From NCBI GenBank assembly GCA_947477565.1, contig CANJUR010000055.1:1-33024 (forward strand): a stretch of 33,024 bases of DNA, read 5' to 3'. Below the pieces are notes generated by a model, which saw only the letters and a list, made by a program, of their open reading frames with translations, was not told the DNA's origin and ran no database searches. A program made the translations under genes and the position numbers. The DNA comes from Deltaproteobacteria bacterium (GTDB lineage Bacteria; Myxococcota_A; Polyangia; Polyangiales; Ga0077539). This document shows positions 26,328 to 33,024 of the stretch, one piece after another (positions within the stretch are counted from its first letter, which is position 1; the number at the start of each line of letters is the position of its first letter).

Positions 26328-27848
26328 CTACGCTTTGGGGGCCTTGCGCCGCAGGGTGTTGCGCCCCACGCCGAGCACCCGCGCGGCCTGGCTGAGATTG
26401 TTGCCGCACGCGCGCATCGTCGCCTCGACGTAGCGCGCCTCGACCTCGGCCAGACTAAGCCCCAGCGGCAGCAAAACTCCCTCGGCGCGCACGGATGCCG
26501 GAGCCTCCAGCGCGGGGCCACGGCGCACCGGCAGCCCCAGGTGCTCGGCGGTGATCAACTCGTCCGGGGAGAGCACCACCGCGCGCTCGATGGTGTGCTC
26601 AAGCTCGCGCACGTTGCCGGGCCAGTCGTGCGCGCGCAGCGCGAGCCCGGAGGCGGGCGAGAGCCGCAGCCCCGGCCGCCCGTAGCGCCGCGTGAACACC
26701 TCGAGGAAGTGCTCGGCCAGCGCGATCACCTCGTCGCCACCGCGATCACGCAGCGGGGGCACGGTGATCTCGACGACGCGGAGTCGGTAGAAGAGGTCTT
26801 GCCGGAAGCGGCCATCGGCGACGAGGGCGGCGAGATCGCGGTGCGTAGCCGTGAGTACGCGCACGTTGACCTTGATCGTGGAGCGGCCGCCCACGCGCTC
26901 GAAGGCGTGGTCCTGGAGGAAGCGCAGGAGGCGCGCTTGCACCGCCGGGGTGAGTTCGCCGACCTCGTCGAGGAAGAGGGTTCCGCCGTCCGCCGCGTCC
27001 ACCTTGCCGAGCACCCGGCGGTCGGCGCCGGTGAAGCTGCCCTTCTCGTGTCCGAACAGTTCGCTCTCGACGAGGGCGTCGGGCAGCGTGGTGCAATCGA
27101 CGGTCACGAAGGGCCCCGCGCGCCGACGGCTGTTCGCGTGAATCGCCCGCGCGAAGAGTCCCTTTCCCGCGCCGGTCTCGCCGCGCAGGAGCACCGTCGC
27201 ATCGACCGCCGCCGCGCGCGTCACCTGCTCGTAGACGCCGCGCACCGCGGGGCTCGACCCGACGATGTGGTTGAAGAGTCCGCGCACCTGCACCCCCCGC
27301 GCAGTGCCCTCCGCCGGGCGCAGCGTGGTGCGGTCCAACGCCAGCGCGACCTGGTTGGCCAGCGCCTGCAAGAAGGTCTCATCCTCGTGCGAAAACGGAC
27401 CGCCGTGCTTGTTGAGCACCTGGAGCACGCCCCGCGTGGCGCGCCGCCCGTCGCGCACGGGAACCGACAGGAGGGTGCGCGTGGTGAAGCCCGTGGCGCG
27501 GTCAACGCCCGCGAAATGGCGCGGATCGCGCGCGGCGTCGATGAGGTTCAGCACCTCGCCGCTCTCGGCCACCCAGCCCGCGATGCCGATGCCCCGCGCG
27601 AGGTGAAGTTCGGGCACGTCCGGGAGGTCCGCGATGCGAGCACGAAGGTCGCCGGTGGCCGCATCAACGACGAACACCGTGGCCCGCTCGGCCCGCATCG
27701 CGCGGGCGACACGGCTCCCGATGTCGCCGAGCAGCGCGTCGAGATCGACCTCCTGCGCGAGCAGCGCGCCGAGCTCCAACAGCAGCGAGAGCTTGTGTTC
27801 CCGCTCGATCACCGCCGCGGACGCTAGCACGGCCGCGGGGTCCCTCAC
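26328..27848 (-). CDS. GAF-domain sigma54-dependent transcriptional activator
   Basis: 506 residues from a GTG that overlaps the stop of the MBL-fold gene (GTGA, 27845-27848). An N-terminal GAF domain (about 17-172) probably senses a small ligand. The AAA+ domain has Walker A GETGAGKG (223-230) and GSFTGA (270-275), the sigma54-contact loop that is usually GAFTGA, then TLFLDEVGEL as Walker B. The C-terminal Fis-type helix-turn-helix reads CGNNLSQAARVLGVGRNTLR. All parts needed to activate RNA polymerase with sigma54 are present. No receiver domain is seen, so control is likely through the GAF ligand. The coupled MBL enzyme may set that ligand's level, which is inference. The target promoter is unknown. 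Confidence 0.93.
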   Translation of the reverse strand: MRDPAAVLASAAVIEREHKLSLLLELGALLAQEVDLDALLGDIGSRVARAMRAERATVFVVDAATGDLRARIADLPDVPELHLARGIGIAGWVAESGEVLNLIDAARDPRHFAGVDRATGFTTRTLLSVPVRDGRRATRGVLQVLNKHGGPFSHEDETFLQALANQVALALDRTTLRPAEGTARGVQVRGLFNHIVGSSPAVRGVYEQVTRAAAVDATVLLRGETGAGKGLFARAIHANSRRRAGPFVTVDCTTLPDALVESELFGHEKGSFTGADRRVLGKVDAADGGTLFLDEVGELTPAVQARLLRFLQDHAFERVGGRSTIKVNVRVLTATHRDLAALVADGRFRQDLFYRLRVVEITVPPLRDRGGDEVIALAEHFLEVFTRRYGRPGLRLSPASGLALRAHDWPGNVRELEHTIERAVVLSPDELITAEHLGLPVRRGPALEAPASVRAEGVLLPLGLSLAEVEARYVEATMRACGNNLSQAARVLGVGRNTLRRKAPKA

Positions 27849-28696
27849 GCCGCGCGCGCAGACCCGACGCTGCCGAGGGTGATGGACAGCCCCTCCCGGG
27901 CCGCCACCACGTCCCCGAAAGACTGCCGCGCCTGCGCCTCGATCGCCGCCACCCCGTCGTCCGTGCGCGACGGATCATGATGGAAGAGCACCAGCTGGCC
28001 GACCCCTGCGGCGTGTGCGAGTTCGACCGCCGCCTCCCAGGTCGAGTGGCCCCATCCCACGCGGCTCATCCCGCCCTCCCCGGCGTACTCCCCGGGCAGG
28101 TACTGCGCGTCGTAGATGAGCACGTCGGCGTCCCGTGCGAGCGCCACCAGGCGCGGATCAACACAGCGGTAGTGCTCCGTGTCCGTCGCGTAGACCACCG
28201 AGCGACCGCCGCTCGCGATGCGGTACGCGTACACCTGGTCAGGGTGGTTGGCCCTGGCGACGGTGACCTCCGCCTCGCCGACGGTGAAGCACTGCCGCTC
28301 GCGCACCTCCGAGAAGGTCAGCGCCGCGGGAACGTCGTTGATGTCCACGGGAAACATCGGCGCGCTCATCTGCCGACGAAGCACCTCGCGCGTGGGTGTT
28401 CCGTTGGCGCCGGTGACCACGTGCACACGCGTATCGGGTGCGTACAGGGGAGCGAAAAAGGGGATGCCCTGGATGTGATCCCAGTGGACGTGGGAGAGGA
28501 GGAGGGTGACGTCCACGGGGCCGTGCTTCAACAGCTCGTTGCCGAGCCGACGCAGCCCGGTGCCCGCATCGAGGACGAGGCGGGTCTCGCCGACTTGAAC
28601 CTCGACACACGACGTGTTGCCGCCCACCAGGGCGGTCTCCGCGCCCGGCGACGCGATGCTCCCGCGGACCCCCCAGAACTTTACCGTCATCGACAT
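27845..28696 (-). CDS. MBL-fold metallo-hydrolase
   Basis: 283 residues. The metal-binding motif is SHVHWDHI (His69, His71, Asp73, His74). Later ligands fit ANHPDQ, YATDTEH and the C-terminal LFHHD. The start KFWGVRGSIASPG is typical of a bacterial MBL subgroup annotated as metal-dependent hydrolases and including class-II cyclic-nucleotide-phosphodiesterase-like proteins. No signal peptide is present, so it is cytoplasmic. Its stop overlaps the start of the GAF-sigma54 activator gene, so both are made together. A cyclic-nucleotide or related signalling substrate would make sense with a GAF domain, but the sequence does not prove it. Divergent lipoprotein gene upstream across 263 bp. Confidence 0.88.
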   Translation of the reverse strand: MSMTVKFWGVRGSIASPGAETALVGGNTSCVEVQVGETRLVLDAGTGLRRLGNELLKHGPVDVTLLLSHVHWDHIQGIPFFAPLYAPDTRVHVVTGANGTPTREVLRRQMSAPMFPVDINDVPAALTFSEVRERQCFTVGEAEVTVARANHPDQVYAYRIASGGRSVVYATDTEHYRCVDPRLVALARDADVLIYDAQYLPGEYAGEGGMSRVGWGHSTWEAAVELAHAAGVGQLVLFHHDPSRTDDGVAAIEAQARQSFGDVVAAREGLSITLGSVGSARAA

Positions 28697-28850
28697 GTAG
28701 CGCCTCCGTCTCGTGTCCGCTCAAAGGTGCACCGCGCACCCGACGCCGAAGCCTTCAGCAGCACACGTGCCACTGCCGGAAGCGGCGCGTTCCGCGGAGA
28801 GGTCCCGCGACGACGCCGCCGTCGGTGGACCCTTCGGGCGCAGCAGGCGG

Positions 28851-28886
28851 TGGTCCGTTTCGACGCAGTGATCCGTTTTGGCGCAG
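28851..28886. promoter_or_regulatory. Two adjacent 18-bp direct repeats in the divergent intergenic region
   Basis: TGGTCCGTTTCGACGCAG is followed immediately by TGATCCGTTTTGGCGCAG (15 of 18 identical). They lie in the 263-bp gap between the MBL-fold gene and the lipoprotein gene. Tandem sites of this size in a divergent promoter region suggest operator or activator binding sites. The binding protein is unknown, and chance duplication is possible. Confidence 0.4.
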
Positions 28887-28959
28887 CGGCGTCGTGGGCG
28901 CGATGAACCGTCGCAGATGCCGTTGACGGTGTGCACCTGGAGGGGTTCATCTCGACCGG

Positions 28960-30387
28960 GTGAAGACCCACTACCGACGTGTTGCCTGGACGTTATGGTT
29001 GCTCGCGGGGTGCGGCGAGGTCGCGACGGTGGCGACGCCGGACGACGCGGAGGAGTTCGTCGAGGATGACGCCGACGAAACACCGAAGGACGCGACCGTA
29101 GGCGCGGAAGACATCGCCGACGCAGGAGTAGATCCGCCCGCCGACGCGGAGCCGCCGGCACGCATCGACGCGGGTCTCCTGATCGACCTCGGTGCACCGC
29201 CGCCGAGCGCGGCCGATGTGCCGGGCGTCGTCGATCAGCCGGTCGTTCCTGACCGGGTGGTGCCCGTGCCCAGGGATGCGGGCGCCGCCCCGGTGGATGC
29301 CCCGGCGCCGACGTGTCCGATTCCAGTCGAGGTCGTCGTGTACTCCCAGGGCGGCTGGAACCTCCTCGCCGCAGCCTTTCACGACAACCCCTCGGTGTGC
29401 GCGAACTACTGGTTGTCGATTCCGAGCCTGACCAGCGATCGGACAATGCTGCGCGCCCCCGCGGAGTCGGACCGCATCCGCAGGCTCGGACCGCGCTTCC
29501 ATGCGCTCGCGGAGTTCAGCTGGGGGGGCTGGGCGGCGGTGCCCGGGATGACATGGTTCGAGAAGGGCGTGGAGTTTCGACGCCGCATGGTGACGGCCGG
29601 GTATGACGTCGCCTCGGGGGATTCCTGGGCGATCAACGAACTCCCGAGCACCGTCCGCTACGACCCCACCACGCGAGCGAACGTGCGCGCGGCGATGCGC
29701 GGGCTCTACACCGGCCCGGCCGGATCACGAACGGTTCGCGGGGCCGCGTTTGTCATCGGCTTCGGCCAGTCCACGGAGGTGCTCGGCGTGTACAAGCGCA
29801 ACCTCGAAAACTGGATCACCGATGCGCCGTTCTGGGTCGACGCCAACCGCTACGCGCAATGGTGGGGGCAAGAGGTCTACCCCGACCCCGCCGCGACGTG
29901 CGTCGGCAGCGCAACGGTGGGCGAGCGCGCCGCTGCGCTCAACACCTTCCTCCAACACGTACCGCAGCTCGCCAGCGCCACCGGAGCGCCGCCCGCGGCC
30001 GCCACCGCGCGCAGCTACCTCGGGCGCACCTTCATCCCGCTCATGACCGCCGTGTGGCAGTCCCCGGCGTACCAGACCGGCTCACTCTCGCTCGCGCAGA
30101 TGCAGCACTTCGTCTCCTCGCAGGTGTACGCCACCCGCGTGTGGGCCGCGACGCACAACACCCCCGACGGGCGCATCGCGTTCGCGTGGGACAACCCCAC
30201 GACGGGCTCTCCGGCCGACGCGCGGGCCCTCGCCGATCGCCTCGCCGCAGCGATCGCCGGCGCCTATGGAAACAACGGTGGACGCGCCGCGCGCGCATGC
30301 GGTTCGAGCACTGCGTACACGTGGTGCCGGTGCACTGTGGCCGGCGCGACGTTCAACCGCGGATGGGGTGGCTTCTCGACCTGGTGA
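28960..30387 (+). CDS. Lipoprotein with Asp/Ala-rich linker and unknown C-terminal domain
   Basis: 475 residues from a GTG at 28960. The lipoprotein signal VAWTLWLLAGC is followed by a roughly 100-residue acidic Asp/Ala/Pro/Val linker of the type seen in many myxobacterial surface lipoproteins. The globular part (about 120-475) begins PIPVEVVVYSQGGWNLLAAA and contains LGPRFHALAEFSWGGWAAVP, FVIGFGQSTEVLG and many aromatic residues. It looks like an alpha/beta or barrel-type secreted enzyme domain, but I cannot name the family and see no certain catalytic set. A Cys-rich end (ACGSSTAYTWCRCTVAG) may form disulphides. A cell-surface location is expected. Confidence 0.75.
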   Translation: MKTHYRRVAWTLWLLAGCGEVATVATPDDAEEFVEDDADETPKDATVGAEDIADAGVDPPADAEPPARIDAGLLIDLGAPPPSAADVPGVVDQPVVPDRVVPVPRDAGAAPVDAPAPTCPIPVEVVVYSQGGWNLLAAAFHDNPSVCANYWLSIPSLTSDRTMLRAPAESDRIRRLGPRFHALAEFSWGGWAAVPGMTWFEKGVEFRRRMVTAGYDVASGDSWAINELPSTVRYDPTTRANVRAAMRGLYTGPAGSRTVRGAAFVIGFGQSTEVLGVYKRNLENWITDAPFWVDANRYAQWWGQEVYPDPAATCVGSATVGERAAALNTFLQHVPQLASATGAPPAAATARSYLGRTFIPLMTAVWQSPAYQTGSLSLAQMQHFVSSQVYATRVWAATHNTPDGRIAFAWDNPTTGSPADARALADRLAAAIAGAYGNNGGRAARACGSSTAYTWCRCTVAGATFNRGWGGFSTW

Positions 30388-30457
30388 CCGATGCGCGAGG
30401 GCGCAGGCGTCCGGTGCTTGCCTCGACGCCTCCGAGCGGGTCATCGATACTCACCCG

Positions 30458-31045
30458 ATGCAGCGCAGCGCAGCGGAGGGGACGGAGCCGTGGGTCCGAC
30501 TGATCACGCCGGACGCGTGGCGCACGCAGCCGTGGGCCAACGGCGCGGGGATCACCCACGAGGTCGCCCGCTGGGGTGACGGCGACGCCTTCGACGCGCG
30601 CCTGAGCGTGGCCGAACTCGTCGCGCGCAGCCCCTTCTCACGCTTCGAGGGTTACGACCGTTGGCTCGCCCCAGCGGGTTCCGTGACCCTCGTGCTGCCC
30701 GACGGACCGCGCCACCTGACCCTCGGCGATGCGCTCACCTTTGCGGGCGAACTCGACGTCGTGGGCGAGCCCGGCGCGCAGACGTGGGACCTCAACGTGA
30801 TGGTGCGCCGCGGCGTCGCGTGGTCGGCGAACCTCGTGACGAAGAGCGACGCGCGGATCGCGGCTGCCGGAGTGACGGCGCTCTTCGCGATGGGCGACGG
30901 CGTGGAGGTGGAGATCGCGGGGCGGCGGGTCGATCTTCCGACGCGCGGTGCGTTGCTGGCGAGCGCGACGACGGCGTTTGCGCTGGCGGCGGACGCGAGC
31001 CCGGATGCCCTGGTGGCGTGGGTGCACTTCGACCTGCGCGGGTGA
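30458..31045 (+). CDS. HutD/Ves-family cupin-like protein
   Basis: 195 residues from the ATG at 30458 (MQRSAAEGTEPWVRLITPDA). HutD/Ves family marks are TQPWANGAGITHEVARW, FDARLSVAELVARSPFSRFE, GYDRWLAPAGSVTLVLP and WDLNVMVRRG. The fold is a bicupin. In other bacteria HutD is linked to histidine use (hut operons) and Ves to temperature-dependent growth, but the exact function is not settled, and no other hut gene is visible here. It follows the lipoprotein gene by 70 bp on the same strand and could be co-transcribed. Confidence 0.85.
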   Translation: MQRSAAEGTEPWVRLITPDAWRTQPWANGAGITHEVARWGDGDAFDARLSVAELVARSPFSRFEGYDRWLAPAGSVTLVLPDGPRHLTLGDALTFAGELDVVGEPGAQTWDLNVMVRRGVAWSANLVTKSDARIAAAGVTALFAMGDGVEVEIAGRRVDLPTRGALLASATTAFALAADASPDALVAWVHFDLRG

Positions 31046-31207
31046 CGCGAGCGGGCGGGGGAATGCTCCCGGAGGCTAGAAATCACACCCGCGGAGGCAG
31101 ATACGGGCAAGAACCCTGTTTCTCTCCGTGCTGAAGGAGCGCTAGCGTCGAGGTGATGCTTGCGCGTGGCGATGATGCCGACGAGCGGGCGCGACGGAGG
31201 GATCAGA

Positions 31208-32074
31208 ATGGCCAGGAAGACACCCGTGATTGTCAGCGTCGCCGAGACGATCGACCTTGCGACCCTGAGCGCGACGCTCGGGCCTTCGACCAGGGAAGAA
31301 GCCCGCGCCCTCGCGCCCGAAGAGACCGACGAAGCGCTCGTCGAGCTGGGCAACTCCGTCAGCACCGAGCGGGTCGATGACGACGCGCTGCGCATCCTCC
31401 ATGCGGCGGCGGAGTTCTTCGCCACCGCGAGCAAGGAGCGCAAGGCGAAGGTCTACCTGTCGCCGGAGTTTGTGCGCGTCGCGGCGTGGGCAGCGCTCCA
31501 GGGGCACGACGCCTGGTCGGCCAGCGCGACCCGCCGGTCGGTCAAAGGCACCGCCGTCGTCGCGCGTGAGGTGGAGACCAGCGATCGCATGAAGCTCACG
31601 CGGCAACGGCGCGATCAGCTCGCCGAGGCCATCGCCCGCGTGGGCGGAAGCTCCGCGTGGCGGGTGAAGGTCACCGCGGCCGTGCGTCCCGGCGCGTCGG
31701 GCATGCCCGAGGCACGCGCCGACGTGGGGCTCGCGTCGCTGGTGGCCCTCGGGCGACCGCTGCTCGCCAGCAAGAAGGCCGATGTGCAAGTGCGGGTGAA
31801 GCTGTACGCGCTCACCGAGAAGCAACTCGCCGAGGCAGAGACCCTCGCCGCCGAGACGGCGAAGCTCGCGGGCAAGGCCGGCGCACCGAAGCGTGTCGTC
31901 ACGCAGGCCGATGTAGACCTCTGGGACGGACTCAACCTCGTGATCCTGGAGCAGGTGACCCGCGCGTTTGCGCACGGCAACCGGGCCGATCCGACGGTTC
32001 CGAAGCTGGGCTTCGTGTCGCTGCGCTCCCGCGTCTCGTCGAAGGGGAAGAAGACCCCCGGCGTCACAGGCTGA
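31208..32074 (+). CDS. Hypothetical protein, helical, 3' end inside a tandem repeat
   Basis: 288 residues from the ATG at 31208, with GGAGGG 5 nt upstream; a longer frame from 31160 lacks such a site. I do not recognise it. It is soluble, Ala/Lys/Glu-rich and mostly helical, for example ALRILHAAAEFFATASKERK and LAEAETLAAETAKLAGKAGA. The C-terminal residues (about KKTPGVTG) are encoded by the first unit of the 21-22 bp array that continues past the stop codon. The reading frame therefore appears to have taken in part of the array, or the array has grown into the gene. No neighbour suggests a function. Confidence 0.7.
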   Translation: MARKTPVIVSVAETIDLATLSATLGPSTREEARALAPEETDEALVELGNSVSTERVDDDALRILHAAAEFFATASKERKAKVYLSPEFVRVAAWAALQGHDAWSASATRRSVKGTAVVAREVETSDRMKLTRQRRDQLAEAIARVGGSSAWRVKVTAAVRPGASGMPEARADVGLASLVALGRPLLASKKADVQVRVKLYALTEKQLAEAETLAAETAKLAGKAGAPKRVVTQADVDLWDGLNLVILEQVTRAFAHGNRADPTVPKLGFVSLRSRVSSKGKKTPGVTG

Positions 32075-32198
32075 GCACCCGGCGCCACAGGGAAGACCCC
32101 CGGCGCAACGATCGAAAAGCTCCGGCGCAACGATCAAAAAGCTCCGGCGCATCCCTCCCAAGCTCCGGCGCAACGATCAAAAAGCTCCGGCGCAACTG
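32050..32198. repeat. Array of seven 21-22 bp tandem repeats
   Basis: Seven consecutive units starting at about 32050, 32071, 32092, 32113, 32135, 32157 and 32178. The most conserved part is CCGGCGCAACGATC; units 1-3 have a GACCCC or CACCC variant and units 4-7 an AAGCTC variant. There are no spacers, so this is not a CRISPR array. It begins in the last codons of the gene ending at 32074 and runs through the intergenic region. No other coding or RNA feature is evident there. Confidence 0.9.
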
Positions 32199-32338
32199 CG
32201 GCACCGGTCGGCGCCATGAGGATGGTCTCGATTCATCCATCTTGGCCGCGTGCCCGAACCCCCCGCGGCGGCCCGGCGTGATCCTCGATGACCGCGCGCT
32301 GGCCGCCTGCTCGGCATCGACCAGCGTCGCGACGTCGC

Positions 32339-33022
32339 TCAGACGTCGGCGAGGGCGCCTTCGACGGTGCTCGCGGTCACGATCCGGGTGAACCACCCGC
32401 GCAGCGTCGAGAGATCCCGACACGCCGCGATGCGCTGCACGTGCACCTCGTCGAGAGTCCACCCGCGCGCCTCGACGGACGCCACGAGCATTGCTCGCAC
32501 CGCGACGAGCCCCTCCTCGCGGCCCTCCTCGCGAACCGCATCGAGGCTCCCGTAACCCTTCGCGGCCAGCAGGTTGCGCAGCGTCACCTCGTGCGCGGCG
32601 TCGCGGTCGTACAGCGCTCGCACCGGCACCGGCAGCTTGAGCACCCCGGGCGCCGTGAGCGTCGCCTCGTCGCCCACGGTGCGCATCGCCGCCCCGGCCT
32701 CGTGAATCTCCACCCGCCGCGGACCAACCAGCCGCACCACCCACACCCACCGCGTCCCGGCCGCGAGCAACTCCGCGATCTTCATCTTCAGTTCGGCCTC
32801 GTCCTGGCCGCGCCCCGCGTACTCCACCGCGAGCGACGCCTGCGTCGCCCAGGCGCCCGCTTCGCCTTCGAAGTTCACCGCGACGTCGGGCGCGCGCAAC
32901 GTGTCGGGCGCCAGCGCGAGGCCCGTGTCGACGCCCGCCGTGCGCACCGCCGGGTCGCTGTCGAGCACGCTGAAGCCCAGCCCGTTGGGGCCGCTGCCGT
33001 CGCGCCCCGTCGGTGCGCAGAA
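32339..33022 (-). CDS. Uma2-like (DUF820) PD-(D/E)XK family protein, N-terminus beyond window
   Basis: The minus-strand frame is open from the window end (about 228 visible residues) and stops at 32339, so the start lies outside. Family blocks are NGLGFSVLDSDP, GVDTGLALAPDTLRAPDVAV, LAVEYAGRGQDEAELKMKIA and ELLAAGTRWVWVVRLVGPRR. They match the Uma2/DUF820 restriction-endonuclease-like fold, with the Asp of APDV and the Glu of VEY at nuclease-type positions. The usual second half of the ExK pair is not clear, so activity is uncertain. A C-terminal extension has EGREEGL and helices, as seen in many myxobacterial and cyanobacterial members. Function unknown; such genes occur in many copies per genome. 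Confidence 0.75.
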   Translation of the reverse strand, partial: FCAPTGRDGSGPNGLGFSVLDSDPAVRTAGVDTGLALAPDTLRAPDVAVNFEGEAGAWATQASLAVEYAGRGQDEAELKMKIAELLAAGTRWVWVVRLVGPRRVEIHEAGAAMRTVGDEATLTAPGVLKLPVPVRALYDRDAAHEVTLRNLLAAKGYGSLDAVREEGREEGLVAVRAMLVASVEARGWTLDEVHVQRIAACRDLSTLRGWFTRIVTASTVEGALADV

Positions 33023-33024
33023 AA

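Noticed and set aside
28721..29446. Minus-strand frame over the divergent region and the start of the lipoprotein gene
   Set aside because: Arg/Ser-rich, mostly antisense to a lipoprotein with a clear signal; the repeated TDH peptide only reflects the 18-bp tandem sites.
31142..32173. 343-codon minus-strand frame opposite the hypothetical gene, containing repeated RRSFLIVAPEL-like peptides
   Set aside because: The repeated peptides are just the 21-22 bp array read backwards. The plus-strand gene has a ribosome-binding site and better protein composition.

Overview
This window most likely comes from a myxobacterium-like (Myxococcota) chromosome. That is an inference from style: very high G+C, long antisense shadow ORFs, a Hanks-type Ser/Thr kinase with a Pro/Ala-rich tail, a PEGA-domain protein, lipoproteins with Asp/Ala-rich linkers, a GAF-sigma54 activator and a complete MoxR/Bat operon. 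No rRNA or tRNA gene and no CRISPR array was seen.

Region 1 (1-4975) is accessory DNA. It opens with the end of a DUF559 nuclease. Next come broken pieces of a flavin monoamine oxidase, a TolC-type efflux protein and an IS91-family transposase, arranged around two copies of a 41-bp direct repeat. A block of visibly lower G+C follows, carrying an unrecognised gene and an HNH endonuclease gene, then an EF-hand lipoprotein gene and a decayed ISAs1-type transposase end. The IS remnant stops about 10 bp from the next operon.

Region 2 (4985-11044, minus strand) is a Bat-type operon read moxR > DUF58 > membrane protein > VWA (BatA-like) > VWA (BatB-like) > TPR protein (BatC-like). Four of its five junctions are 4-nt ATGA/GTGA overlaps, which suggests tight translational coupling of an envelope-associated MoxR/VWA complex.

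Region 3 (11161-17300) has a saccharopine-dehydrogenase-like oxidoreductase gene divergent from clpB. The 3' end of clpB overlaps a convergent YfhO-family membrane protein gene by 50 bp.

Region 4 (15009-22308, minus strand) is a probable transcription unit: Ser/Thr kinase, PEGA/TPR protein, VWA protein, YfhO-like protein, with gaps of 81, 34 and 42 bp. It is a plausible but unproven signalling and envelope module. The kinase tail is encoded by a 30-bp minisatellite.

Region 5 (22437-33024) contains a small lipoprotein, an orphan AddB-like Fe-S nuclease, an overlapping pair (MBL-fold hydrolase and GAF-sigma54 activator), a lipoprotein of unknown fold, a HutD/Ves-family protein, a hypothetical protein whose 3' end runs into a 21-22 bp tandem array, and a Uma2-like (DUF820) protein cut by the window end.

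The best candidates for something undescribed are the low-G+C unknown/HNH pair beside mobile-element debris, the kinase-PEGA-VWA-YfhO cluster, and the 21-22 bp array. None can be called a new system from sequence alone.
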